From: Patiria miniata
Taxonomy: Eukaryota; Echinodermata; Asteroidea; Valvatida; Asterinidae
Direction of reading: 5' to 3'
DNA length: 64,000 nt
Assembly (NCBI RefSeq): GCF_015706575.1
Contig: NW_024037074.1
Coordinates: 27,765,334 to 27,829,333, forward strand
Shown here one piece after another: positions 1 to 13,500 of this stretch. Within the stretch, counting starts at the first letter, position 1. The number at the start of each line of letters is the position of its first letter. Under the pieces are notes generated by a model that was given only the letters and a program-made list of their open reading frames with translations, made no database searches and was not told the DNA's origin. The position numbers and the translations under genes were made by a program.

Positions 1-364
1 CGCGTACCTAGACCCAGCTCTAGACAGTTGATTTGGATGCAGCCTCAGTGTCATGTCAAAGTTCAACTTTCCAGCTCTTGCACGAAACTTTTATTTAGTC
101 CACTGCACAAGTGTTTCATCACGCGAGAAGCCAGGCGCGAGTAAGCTGGGGGAAGTATTCGAATGCACTCTAGATGTATTTGCAATTAACAAATTAAGCC
201 TTGTTCCATTCATAACAGCATGCTATCTGCAGAGCCAGAATTTTCTAAAAATACCTACGTAACACAACAGGAGAAATGTGCATCTAAGCATATGCATGTA
301 TGGAAGTCTACCATGAAATACACTTTACGCTTACATGTAACTCTACCGTAACTCTCTAGGCATT

Positions 365-680
365 TTTGCTAGGATGCAACTTCAATCCTACAAAATCCTC
401 CAACTGCCTCCATGTGAAAATTGCATACAGCCTCAGTCTTCCAAAATCCTCCATTATTTCTTGAATGCGGTCCTTGGAGGGATGACCACTGCCTCCATCC
501 TGCAAAATCCTCCAGCAATCACTGTCAAGCTGTTGAGGCACTGCCAGTGATATCCTGGAGCAGTGCGGAGGATTTATAATCTAGGCCTGAATTTATGCAC
601 GGCTATAAGCATGAACAACACAAGGTCCGGCACTAGACCTTGACACAGTGCATCCTCCAAAACCAGCCACACATTTTGGC
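365..680 (-). repeat. Dispersed repeat, copy A (inverted relative of 37370-37700)
   Basis: The reverse complement carries several copies of a word like GGAGGATTTTGCAGGATTG separated by diverged spacers. The same series, in the same order, is read on the + strand at 37370-37700: the segment near GTCATCCCTCCAAGG, then GACAGTGATTTCTGGAGG, then CGCACTGTTCC and GGACCTTGTGTTG. No long open frame runs through both copies. I do not recognise the family. Confidence 0.75.
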
Positions 681-749
681 CATATGTCCTCAATCCTGCA
701 AAATCCTCAAAAAATTGGAGGATCTGGGAAGGTTAGCACTATTAAAGGG

Positions 750-750
<1 letters not shown>

Positions 751-781
<31 letters not shown>
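751..781 (+). repeat. Homopolymer tract of 31 G
   Basis: An uninterrupted G run is seen directly. Its length may be affected by sequencing or assembly. Other C or G tracts occur near 20701, 29503, 35521, 35639, 51847, 57751, 59530 and 61074. Confidence 0.9.
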
Positions 782-1014
782 CTAAGCTACCCCTCCCTGT
801 AAAGTCTTTTCTGATATCATTGCCACATGATTTGTTTGTGATGGGCGTTTGATGACATCTTGGAAACTGATAAACTGTGTATGTTTTGGCACCGACTTCA
901 TAAAAATTGGATTTAGCATTCATGCAAAATTGCAAATTGTTGTAGCTGGTTGCAGAAAAATCTTGTGTTGTCCAGTGACCATGTATGAGGAAAATTCACA
1001 TGTTGGTACCGGTA

Positions 1015-1430
1015 CAGCGTGCTGTGGTCCAGAGGTTAGGCTGTTCAACTCGTGTGCCATGGTACATGGGTTCGAATCCTGACCGTGGGAACATGGTGCT
1101 TGTGCTCTTGAGCAAGGCACTTTACCATTATTGCTTCGTCCTTCGGATGGGACTTAAAGCCGTAGGTCCCGTGTGATGTGTAATGCATGTTAAAGAACCC
1201 AGTAACACGTCACTAAGAGAAGGGACTTGCCCCGGTGGTACTGGAAGTGGCTGCAATATGTGCCACAGCACCTTGTAAACCTTAATAAGGTGTTACATAA
1301 TGGGTCTCATATTTCTCATAATCTTCATTTACCTGTCTTGAATAATAGACATAATTTCAATGCCTTGAGTACCTAATTGTTGGTAGACACGTGCGCTATA
1401 TAAGACTCCAGTATTGTATTATTCATTCAT
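1015..1430 (+). mobile_element. tRNA-derived SINE (family 1)
   Basis: The head has RNA polymerase III promoter boxes: A box TGGTCCAGAGG at 1025-1035 and B box GGTTCGAATCC at 1069-1079. The body then reads CTTCGTCCTTCGGATGGG and AAGAGAAGGG, and it ends in AGTATTGTATTATTCATTCA near 1430. The same body recurs at about 9945-10145. Boxes plus a shared non-tRNA body point to a SINE rather than a tRNA gene. Confidence 0.85.
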
Positions 1431-1539
1431 AGATGGAAGTATGGAGTATAAATAATCATAAATACAACATGCTTTGTCCAATTGAGCCCAAAGTTTTTAT
1501 TCCCCTATTAAGCAGTTTATTTGTTTCTTTTGAAAACAG

Positions 1540-4500
1540 AGAGAAAAGAGGGACTCCAATTTCATGTACTTGATGATTGAGTTCCCCAAGGTGCACTACA
1601 ATGGCACGCATGACTTCTCCATTGTCCACTATGATAAGGTGAGGTTCTTGCTTCCGATGTAGCACTACAGGGTCATTAAAAAAACCACAAAATTCAAATG
1701 TCGGGACTATTGTTTTAGTGACGTTCTGCATGTAGCACTTTCAAAATCTCAGATACGAGAGCCCAATTCATAAGCTTTCTTTCAGTACAAGAATCATTTG
1801 AATCACTTAAAAATGTACTTTTCAAGTTACGGAATTTTAAATGCAACCACCGTTTTAAAGTTCTGTCCACGATCACAAAAAGGGAAGTGTTCTTTCAGCA
1901 AAACCAAAACAAATCACATAGGGATGTGTGTGAATGGTTTTCGTTTTGCCATGAGTTGTGTTTAAAATTCCTCAACTTGACAAGTACATGAGTAAATTGA
2001 ACGATTCTTGTACTAAAAGAAAGCTTATGAATTGAGCTTTCATGTCCTAGATTTTGAAAGGGCTACATGCAGAACTACATGCAACAACATTTGGGTTTCA
2101 TTTTCTTTTTTAGTCACCCTGTACTTGCAGTTTATTGTTTCTAGAATCATTAGACAGGCATGCAACTTTTCCTCGGATCTGCTGATTTCCTTGTTTTTTA
2201 CTTCTCATGAATGCTATTACAAATTGAAAAACACTGTAGAAAATCTTGTGTGGTTTGGAGTTTTCCCCGTTTTTTCCATATTCCCAGTTGCATGCCTGAT
2301 TAGAGTTCATTATCACCACCATGATTTTTTTTTTATAATTTTGCCAAACGCCAATTCACATTTCACTGGTATGCAGAAGCAGTGCAAATTTGAAGTCACA
2401 AAACATTTGCATTGAAAATTTGAACGACAAGAAATGTGTTCAACTTTTGAAAATTTGCAGGATGTTAAAAATTTGTATTTGAGGTCACTTAAAGTTAAAG
2501 GCACGTAGGGACATTCGCAATTACCAGGAAACGTACGTACTGTTTTCCAAGAAAATCCTTGCTCAAAGTGAAGATAGGACTGGTACCAAACACCCTGTGA
2601 AATTATTCCACCTGAAATGGTATCATTCAGAAGAAAATCATCATTTGAAAAAATGTACCCGCGGGCACATCTTTTTACGTGTGTCAGCAATGGAAACCAG
2701 TGCATTCATTTACTCTGGTTTTACAAAATATATGGTATCAACTTCAAACTTTAACATGTTAGGTGTTATAAACCCTTCTTAGGATTTCGAGTAATTTGTT
2801 GCTTCAAACGAAAAAAAAAGAGATGCGCAAAAAGGGCATGTACCTTTATACAGGCTTTAAGAAAAAAACATTATTTATGTGTGCTTTTTTTTTTTGTAGG
2901 ATGCTGAGGAAAAGGTGACAATAAAGAATTACGCCGACATTGTTACGGTTCCTGATCCAGAAATGTTAATGGTGAATAAGAAATTGAGAAAACTTGTGTC
3001 ATTATTAAAATTGTAAAAAAAAGAAGACTATTTCATTTTGTATTTTTATTGAATGCACCTTTATTGATGGATTTGACCATAAGTAAGGCCCGCCCTTCTT
3101 TGACTTGTGAACATACCTCACAGTATTTATGAATGAGTACGACCAAGCTACTGTGGTCACCTGACCAAAACTGGTGATTTAATTGGACATTGAGCTCTGT
3201 TTGATTTATTGGCCATAAGCCCCGCCCACCTTTGATTTGCAAACATCCCCCACAGTATTTATGAATGAGTTCGACCAAGCTACCATGGTCATCTGACCAA
3301 AACTGGTGATTTAATTGGACAGTGGGCTCCATTTGATATACATGCAGGAAGGGTCCGTTTTGAGTTTTCAGGATTTAAAATTGTGTTTCTTTACACAAGA
3401 ACATGTGAACATTCAGAACTCCTGTCTTTTTGGTTGCAGGAAAATCTTGTCGAGGCCAAACACCACACTCTTGCAAGAAGCGAGAGAAGCTGTTTAACCG
3501 ACAAAGATCTCAAGCCGAATGCTTCGACCAGAGATCAGCTTAATGTGAGTCAATTATTTTCGTTTGTCAGTGTTATTTAAATAAAATTCCCACTTGTCCT
3601 CTTATTTCTTCTGTTAAGTGTTACATTTGAGAGAATTATTACAATTAAATATTAAAATTCCATCTTATGAATAATTATTACAGTTGTGACCACATCATGT
3701 TGTTTGCCTAGATATTCATCATATCATGAGATGTGAACTAGGCGTCCCTTTTATTTCTCCAGTTCTCATATTTTATTGCCTCTAAAGCAGGGTCAGTAGG
3801 GAGGGAAATAAAAATCTGAAGGAAAGAGCAAAGTTGTACCCGCATAGAACACTAAGTTAAATGATGCCAAGTGCATACTGTCTCTTATATAGTCTCATTG
3901 CAATGAATTTATCATGAGTAGGTATCACAGAATTCATTCATTCATTCATTTATTCATATTGGTTTATTTCAATCCATTATCGCAGTTAAAAACTGAATTG
4001 CAATGGATTTAACAAAATAATAAATTATTTAACACCAAATCAACAAATTATTTGACAACAATCACCATTACAATTTACACACACAAACAAAAAACCATTA
4101 AAAGACGAACAATGACTTTTACAGTTCACGTGTACAAAGCATACTGTTAAAAACATGTCCATTGCAATTTACATATCGAAAAATTAAAATTATTATTATT
4201 GGTTATGCAATCTGATTAAGGTAGGAAGCGCACTGGTATAATAACGTTTTGTTCAGCAACGGATTTCAGGGATGAATGGTTTATTCCACAGCATTCTAGT
4301 ATGTTGAGGCGGAAAGAATTCACGAAAAAGATCAGTGTGTTTAAGGGTTTTGTTGAAAAAGGATAATGATATTTGATTACGCCTGTTTGCCAAAGAAAAA
4401 TAATAACGATGTAGTTGACTTACATTATATCTGCACCATGGCTGTAGTGGCAGCTATGACATACCAGTGAAGGTATACACCTAATATTTCATCTTCTGGT

Positions 4501-7500
4501 ATCCCACTGGTTGCTATACGCTGTACTTCGCGCAAATATCTGGTATTAATTTACAATACATTTTCAAAAAACACAGAGCCTTTTATTTATTTTTGTTTTT
4601 TAATGGGGTTCTATACAGGTGGGGTTGGGAGCCCAAAATAGGGTCGGTCAGAAATCAGAGCCAGAGAAAGAACCAAAGAAATAAAAAGGGATGCCCTTAA
4701 GAGAGGAAATCGTTAACATGATTCAACTCTTGGAATCTACATGTATACTTAGCGGCTAAGTACGGTTCACCAGTTTGACAGAACGATACGAACTAAAATT
4801 GATTGTAAATTGGTTTTGTTCGGTACATCAGAGCATAGTTGCCTACAACCCAACCAAGGTATTGTCATCCGAAGAGGCCGACCTCGTTTGGAAATTCAGA
4901 TTCTACCTGACCAATCAGAAGCCAGCGTTGACAAAGTTTCTGAAGTGCGTGAACTGGGACGTTCCCCACGAGGCCAGGCAAGCCATCGAACTCCTGAGGA
5001 AATGGAACCCGATCGACGTTGCTGATGCGTTGGAGCTACTCTCGCCGCAGTTTAAGAACCCAACCGTCAGGAAATACGCCGTAAGCCGACTCAAACAAGC
5101 TGACGATGAGGTATTTTGGATGTTGCTCTCTAAATCTCTTTCTGTTTTCTGCTTTTCCTAGAGGGGCCGACCTATAATGCTCTTTGTACCTAACTGACTG
5201 ACTGACTGACACAAGACTTGCATAAGCCTAAGCACTGTCGCTATATCTATATATTTCTTGATTATTCGATATTATTTTGATATCGGTATCGCCGACAGTC
5301 AGTTTTTAATCATATAGAAATATCAAAATTTTTGATATTGAGGAATGATATCGAAAATATCAAAAATGTGTCAGATTATCGTCAAAATAATCTCCAGTTT
5401 GTGCTTTTACTTTGTGTTTAACATTTGCTGTATAAGGCCGTTTTTTTTTAATTACTTGGATTACGGAATCGCCGCCGGAAAAAATCGGAATTTTGAAAAA
5501 AATTTAAAAAATCGCCGCCGGAAATTGTCGATTCTGACTACCCCCAAAAAAAAAAATTAAAAAAAAAAATGTGCCTTTTGTACAAAAAACTCTATATTGC
5601 GCGCTGTCCAGGCCTGTAAACCATAGTATTAGTACTGGTTTGATCGAACGACATGACTTAGACTGGCGACGACTACAGACTGTGCCGTGCGGGCCGCGCG
5701 CAGCCATGTATGGTATATTGTGCATGGCCAGGCCGCGCGCTGTCAGTGCCCGTTTTTGTTTCTTCATGTCTCTATGGGCGCCGCCATGTTGGATGATAGG
5801 GCGCCCCCATTTTTTTTTTTTTTTTTTTTTCATTTCCCGCTCGCCGCCGGAAATGGGGACCCAAAAATTCCGTAATCCAAGTAATTAAAAAAAAACGGCC
5901 TAATGAAATAAAACTTGGCACATGTGCTTGTGACTGAAAAAAACATCGTGAAATGCCTAGCGGGGTTTCTTTGTGCTCTGCCTTCAATGGAATTCGCGGT
6001 CTCCCCCAATGTGAAACCTCAAAAGAAACAGCCCGTTCTGGACAAACTGTCAGTGCTGAGATTTGTTTTAAAAAGTTTGAGCAATATGCTCCAGAGAAAG
6101 CTGTGGAAAATTGGGATTTTATATTTTTTTGTTTTTGTTTTTTATCAAAATGTCATCTGTATGGGTTTTAACTTTTACATAGTATAATCAATATATCAAA
6201 TATTCTCGATATTGGATTTCCAATATATCAATTTGTGAAAATTCTGATATCGACGGTGCTTACATAAACCTCATCTTGGCCCCAAAAGTTTACCTAAAAT
6301 TAACTTTCTCTTATTTTTGCCCTTTCAAAACTTAAGGAGCTGTTGCTGTATCTTCTACAACTAGTACAAGCCTTGAAATACGAGAACTTTGAGGACATTA
6401 AAAATAGCCAGGCACCGAGCACAAGCCAGACTACACATACTGGATACACGGAGACAGCTGTCCAAAGAGAAAGGTACATGTATTTTGAGTTATTTGTAAC
6501 AAATTCTTATGGTATTCTTTCTTGCAATGAGTCTAGGCTTGTTGGTAATTGGATTTTGAGAGTCCATGGTATACCACCACAAAAATATTGCTGTACTGGG
6601 TAGTATAGGGTACTTTTCTGGGCCAACAATTATGTTACCAAAGTACAATAAGACACGTGGTGATAGGGAAACTGGAAACAGGCAGCATGGGCAGAACTTC
6701 AAAGACTCTCTGCTAGATGACTTGTAAGCACAATTTTCACCTTAGACACTGTGACCACAAGGAATTTAGCCAATTATCCATATAGTGAAGGTCTGGCCAA
6801 GTCACCATTTTTTAAAAGGGCTTTTGCACACATCTGGCCACATTTAGATGTAAGAGGAAAAATGCAGTAATTCAATACCGAGCTCGTTGGTGGTTGGGTA
6901 TTTTGACAACATCATTTGGTACTCTTTGGTATCAAACATTGAAACTGTATGGTATTATTGACAAATAATCCAAGCCTATATGAAACCGAAGATTCGTCCA
7001 AAGTAGATGGGCAGTGTACCACGCAAGCCACCCAGAAAAAACATAGAGAATGAGGCAATAAAGAAAGGTTCCGTTTTAAACAACGGAATCGTGTAGGGAC
7101 TGAAAACCCAATCCACATGTGGGCCTGATTAACATTCGAACCTGGGTCGCAGAGATGGAAGGCGATGGAAGATATATCCACAAATGTCTCACGCAGTTGA
7201 TGTGAACTCGTTTGTTGAACCCATTTTATTATGTTTCATTCTTTTGCAGTTTGAAAAGCATGCTACCACATCCTCTTGCCGAAATCCCAGACATCCCCAG
7301 CTCTGTCACCGTGCAACCGGCGACGTTGTCTCCTGACGTACCTTCTAGAAACAAAGAGGAAGAAGTAAGTTATTATTGTTACAAGACTCAATGGGCTCCA
7401 TGCCTGAACAAGAGAGGGCGCTTTTCTTTCAAGAGCCCAGTGGATTCGAACCCACGTACCATCATACATGAGTCAAACATCATAACCACTGGACCATGGC

Positions 7501-10500
7501 ATTGTACGAGATGAATGAACTTTCTTTCGTTTTACAGATGGATCTCGCAACGTTTCTTATTGATCGAGCGTGCCACAACTACTCGCTCGCCAACTACCTG
7601 TACTGGTACTTGCTGGTGGAGTCAGACGATCAAGAGACTGTGGATGCAAGAGTTACCCAGATGTATCAGGTGGTGCTGAAGCGATTCAATGCGTCTCTGA
7701 TAAAGGTAAAACAAGTTGACGTACTTAATATTTGTAATTATAATCAGGCATGCAACTTTTCCATTCAAAATGGCCAAGTTTCTGCATTGTGATTCTTCCT
7801 AAAGCCCGCCACACACCTTTCTGATTTTACTGGTTCATCGGGCCATCATACAGAGGTGTGCGCTGAAAATGCGGACCGATGTGACCGTACACCGGGCGAC
7901 TGCATGAAATCAAACATGTTTGATTTTTTTTTCGCATCCGATTACACCGGATCCGATGTCACTGGAAAGGTGTGCGGGCAGCACTCTGATTTCAACAGAC
8001 GCCATATTTATGTTAACCAATCAGATTCATGAAGGAATTGACGGCTGCCATTTTGTCATCATGTGACTGGTCATCATGTGACCGATTATAAAAGGGAATC
8101 GGGCATGTGTGCGGTTAACGTTGAACCGTAACGGTGAAAAAAACATATCGGTGATGCGGTGATCCGGTGAACCGGTAAAATCGAAAAGGTGTGTGCCGGG
8201 CTTTTTTGACACATGATACCCTGAGTATTAATCTTGTGTACTCTGACACCATAAGGAAGGGAATGACGGTCTGAAGTACCGGACACTACTGATCAGACAG
8301 CACGGATTGACCAATCAAATACTGAAGCTCATGAAGCAAGTATCAAGAGAGAGTAGTAACAGAAAGAAGAAGGTTAGTCAGGAATGAGGATGTTTCTTTC
8401 AAGTTTCAAGAGCGTCCCTTTATATTTGTTTTTTCTCATATGATTTTGCCTCTAAGTAGGGTCGGTCAGTTGAGAAACACATTTGCAACTGATGCCTTAA
8501 ATATCAAAATGATGCCAATTGCGTACTCTCTCTAATTTTGTTTTTGTAATGAGAATATCTTGAGTTGATCACTGAATAAAATCCAACAAAATTGCTAGAA
8601 TTTTATAGATTTATATATTTGGGCTTGTTTTACTTTTTGATCGAAAAGGTATTTATGAATGGGAATAAATATGTGCTTGGCTGATATTAAACAAGTCCGT
8701 TTAAGACCAGCTGGGGACTTGGTCGCCGATAATGTCCCTCGCCTTCAGCTCGGGCCATTATCGGCATCCACTCCCCAAGCCAGTCTTAAATGGCTTTTTT
8801 AAAAACCAGCCAAGCACCTATTTATTACCCTAACTCCCTAGGGTCTTTTCCTAGTAACTGGACCAAGTCCATCAAAATCCATCAAGTTCAACACTGTGCA
8901 TCCAATACAAAACTGTACATGACATAATGGAATCCACCACTGACGCACTGGTTGGCATTCATGGACTTTCATCACAATAGCAGTACAGGAAGCTAGGCAA
9001 GATCAATCGGATACCCCTACCACTGCGTCAGGCCATTAGGCCCAAGTCTATCATACACCATCAATATTTAGTCATGCCAGACCTTCTGGACCAAGTCCCC
9101 CAAAATGAGGGGTATGGATTTTGATGGAATTGGGGTGGTTAGGGTTAAAATCTTGATGGGCACCAAAAGGGCTTATCCTGAAACTGTGTAATAACTACAC
9201 ATCACTGACAGACGGTCAGGATAATCATGTTGATTTTCCCCCTCTAGATTGAGCGTTTGCAGTTTCTCCTCAGCGATCCCGAGAGCACCAGCTTCAACTT
9301 CGTCGCCTTTGACCCTCTGCCGTTGCCTTTGCACCCAGAGATCAAAGTCAACGGAATCGTTGCGCGCAAAGCGTCCATATTCAAGAGCGCCCTCACGCCC
9401 AGCAAGCTGACCTTCAAGACGGTCGACGGGGCGGAGGAGTATACGATGATCTGCAAGAGTGGTGACGATCTGAGGCAAGATCAGCTCATACTGCAGATGA
9501 TCACCCTCATGGATAAGGTTGAAATGGTTTCTTTGTGATAATTTTTACCAATTAATTGGCCTCAAGGTTAAAGAACTTAATTATATTGATGAAAAAGCTT
9601 GCTGGCTAAAGGTGTTCTGTGCGGAAAAGACCCATCCGTTGAACTCCCAGGTCATTTTCAGCAGATCGGGTAGAATAAGCCAGTTCGGTCTCCCAACTGC
9701 GCATGTGCACATTGAGACTTAACCATTTTTCTTTCGGGATAAACATTTCATCGTGTGCGTGCAAAAGCATGGCGGGGTACCAGCAAAATTGAATAGATCA
9801 TCGTGTTTTGAAGTCACATTTTGCAAAAAACATTCGGACAGCGAAGTGTTTTTAGGTGTAATGTGTGTCCAAACTTGTGTGCAAACGAAGGTTTCCATCT
9901 CTTTTCTAATGCACAAAAAATTGCACAGAATGCAGATTCGGTTACCACACTTGTGCCCTTAAGCAAGGCACTTAACCATTATTGCTTCGTCCTTCGGATG
10001 GGAGGTAAAGCCGTAGGTCCTGTGTGTTGTGTAATGCAATGCACGTAAAAGAACCCAGTGATGCTTATCACTAAGAGAAGGGGTTTGCCCCGGTGTTTCT
10101 GGTCTCCTGTATTCACTCCCACGCGGAGTATTTAGGAGAAGAACCAACCAAGAACCAAATCTGATGTAGCGGTGAGTTCCACAACCATAGCTATTTGTGT
10201 GTGATTGATTTTTTTCAATGTTGCCCTTTTCAGCTTCTCAGGCAAGAAAACCTGGACTTGAAGTTGACGCCATACAGAGTCTTGGCCACGAGCAGCAAAA
10301 GTGGCATGATCCAGTTCGTTGAGTCAATACCCGTGGCTGATGTCCTGTCAAATGAGGGCAACATACAGGTCTGTTTCTTCTTTCAATATTTTTTTTGTCT
10401 GTAGATAAAAATGATCATGCGGGCCACGTATACATGTATGGTGTACAGGAATGGTGACTGAGAAAGATGACAAACACTGTGCCATTGCTACTGTGCGCCG

Positions 10501-13500
10501 GTTTCCCGTGTGAATATAATTGTGGGGTTGTGCACATTGAGATGAAAGTGAGTGGTGTGTACTTCGAATCATACATATATACAAACTAGTGCGTACACGC
10601 ATACTTGTTCCGTAGTTGTGGGTACTACACACGAGTTGTCCAATGGTACTATGGGGACCGAAGACGCTGTGGGGACAGCAGAAAGTCCGCATAACTCAGT
10701 CTTAATTTGCCTAACAATAAAAAACTTTACGAAAACACGGTGACGGCCCGCCTAGATTCTCTGTTGCCTTTTAATGTACACGTTAGATCGGTCCTCGAAC
10801 GCGAGTCTGTGTGCTTAGTCTATGGGAGATTGTTATATTATAGGAACAAAGGAAAACACATTGCCCTGTCCTCAGACGTGTGTGTTGGTTTCAACAGGAT
10901 AACTCAAGAAGTACTTGGCACATCAACTTTAAACTTGGTATGTGTATTGGTCTTGGTGTCCTCCAGAAGCCTATTGGTTTTGGATCCCATATATCAAAGG
11001 TCATGGTCATTATGGTTAACACAATAGAATTAGAATGACAAGGCTTTGCCATTAGCGTGCACAAATACTAATTTATACAGTTTCCCTTCAAGCGTAAAAA
11101 CTCCACCTCTGAATTCTTCTTTGTAACCGACTTCTTTGAAAAAAAAAATTTGGTGCAGAATTTCTTCCGGAAGCACAGCCCAAACGAGACCGCCTTGTAC
11201 GGCATCAGCCAAGACGTCATGGACACCTACGTGAAGAGTTGCGCCGGATACTGCGTCATCACCTACCTCCTGGGCGTCGGCGACCGCCATCTGGACAACC
11301 TTCTCCTGTCCAAAAACGGCAAGCTGTTCCACGTGGACTTTGGCTACATCCTGGGGAGGGATCCCAAGCCCCTGCCCCCGCCAATGAAACTGAGTAAAGA
11401 GATGGTTGAGGGGATGGGGGGAGCATCCAGTGAACCGTATCAGGACTTCCGGAAACTCTGCTACACGGCGTTCCTTCACTTGCGCAGGTTGGTTTCTTGT
11501 GCAGGGTGCGATTTTAGGTTGCGATCTTAGGGTGCAATCGTAGTGTGCAGTCATAGGGTGCGATCGTTTAACGTCAAAGTACCACTTGACCATCTGGTTT
11601 CCTCATGATATTGCAGTAGGCAAGCATTTGGTTAGTAGGCAAGCGTTTGGTTAGTAGGCACGCGTTTGGTTAGTAGGCACGCGTTTGTGTTGTAAACTGG
11701 TCAGTAGGGCTTATTTTCACTTAAATAAACCTGATTTCTTTATCAAATGGCATAATGGTTACTGCCTGTGTAATGTATGCTTGTCAATAATCGTGCCAAC
11801 CCAGCACTGGGTGTGGGCTCTGCGTTTTTTCTTAGTGTTTGCCATATGAAGGTTTGCCTATACTATCGCTACACACGGCGCTATGCAATCTTTGCCTACT
11901 ACAATGGCAACACTGACTTTCAAGTACCTGGATGTAGGCCGGGCATGAGATTATGTAGTGCTCTCGCATGCAAATTGATATACGTACGCATACATTTTGC
12001 CATCTGTAACTGTTATCAGTCATCTTGCTGAATCCGTTGCCAATAAAAGCAGTAATCCGAAATGGCAGCCTCCGATGAAAGCTTTGTGTCTGCAGATTGC
12101 CGTTCTGATGGTGCTCTACCAACTGAGCTATCCAGCACTATGTTGGTGGTCTCCCATTTAGAGTGCCAGAACGGTAATTTGGAGGTCACAGCTTCAAACC
12201 CTGCTTCAGTTAAATTTCTTTGTTCATCTTTAAAAAGTTGAAAAAATGGTGAAAATTTGACAATTTCATGTTTAATTGCAGACATTCCAACTTGATACTG
12301 AACCTGTTTTCGTTGATGGTCGATGCCAATGTGCCAGATATTGCTCTGGAGCCTGACAAAACAGTCAAAAAGGTAGGCGTCCAATTTCCACGCTCTCTTG
12401 AACAAATCTTGTATTCAGTACCCTATCACATCAAACACGGCCTGAAACATTGGTGGTTTATCTAAAGCCATGTTCACATCAGACTTTTTTGGTTAAAGTA
12501 ACGCAGACTAATTTCAACTTTACTGAAATTGTAACCAATTCAGTCCAGTGCAGACTGCCAGTAAACTACCCAAATTGTCAAGTGTTGAGTGTCTCAGTGT
12601 CTACTGAAAGATTTAGGGTCCACAGTGCGGCGATAACTTTTACAGGGCCAACTGGGTCGCAGAAGAATTAAGTAATTAATTTTACATCATTGAAAAGTCC
12701 TGTGCTATGTAAAAGTAATGTTAATGATAGTGTGACTTCCATGTGAGTCACCTACATTGACCTCTGTTATTCACATGCGTAAGCCTACATACATGACATC
12801 AGTGTTGTAGTCGAGACCCTGCAAGACCGTCACAAGACCTTCACAAGACCATCACAAGACCCACACAAGACCTCCAGTCTTAATTCAAATACAAGCTATT
12901 CAAATGAACTGCATCAAAAGGCATTCCCTTTGTCATTTATAGTGCCTGGTTACTTGTGGCTGGCCTTGTGTATGGTCTTGTGCTTGCTTTGCAACTGGTC
13001 TTGTGTCTGGTCTTGTGATGGTCTCGATTACCTCACTGCATGACATACTGTACATGTACCCCGGTACATGGCACTCTATCATATTTCTGCTGTGTTCTGC
13101 AATCATTACTGGACCGAGCCCAGTCTAATGCGGCTTTCGCCAAGCCGGGATTCCCGGGTTCGTATTCATGAGCACCCTACTGAGATAATGGCTTCTCAAT
13201 CAGTTAACGACCATAAATATGTTCGCACATACGGCGGCAGTGCATGGTTTGTCCTTGATCATACCTTGGAGCCTTTTTTTTTATAGCTCCATGATCATAC
13301 AGTCAGGCTATCTCCAGTGTATGTGTCTCGCTGTCCAGAGCCACAAGAGAATTTGAGTGATGAGTGACAAACCAGTTAAGTGCTGGAGGCTAGAGCTACC
13401 TACATCTAGGAAAGCCACATTAGACTGGGCTCGGTCCAGTAATGATATTATTTGGTGCGTTTTTTTTTCTACAATCACATCCAGTGTTATGTTTAAATGT

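Larger units (their letters stand above)
1..1539. other. 5' edge: PIK3C3 intron with repeats, no exon seen
   Basis: No coding exon of the following kinase is recognisable here, although the family needs about 200 more N-terminal residues (most of the C2 domain), so those exons lie upstream of the window. The stretch holds a dispersed repeat at about 365-680 whose inverted relative is at 37.37-37.70 kb, a run of 31 G at 751-781, and a tRNA-derived SINE at about 1015-1430. Confidence 0.7.

Noticed and set aside
1020..1110. Functional tRNA gene
   Set aside because: A and B boxes are present but no acceptor stem forms, and the flanking body recurs elsewhere as a SINE.
1456..1731. 91-codon minus-strand open frame over the first PIK3C3 exon
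   Set aside because: The + strand encodes [10 protein letters not shown] with matching splice sites; the minus frame is a shadow extending into a MITE.
2032..2705. Overlapping 127- and 130-codon frames on both strands
   Set aside because: They lie between PIK3C3 exons, partly in the foldback element, with no family resemblance.
5571..5888. 105-codon frame within the Harbinger-like MITE
   Set aside because: It spans a TIR and poly-T; MITEs are noncoding and no transposase motif is present.
11030..11593. 187-codon minus-strand frame, one of the longest in the window
   Set aside because: It is the antisense shadow of the PIK3C3 catalytic exon, whose + strand codes GDRHLDN and DFG.
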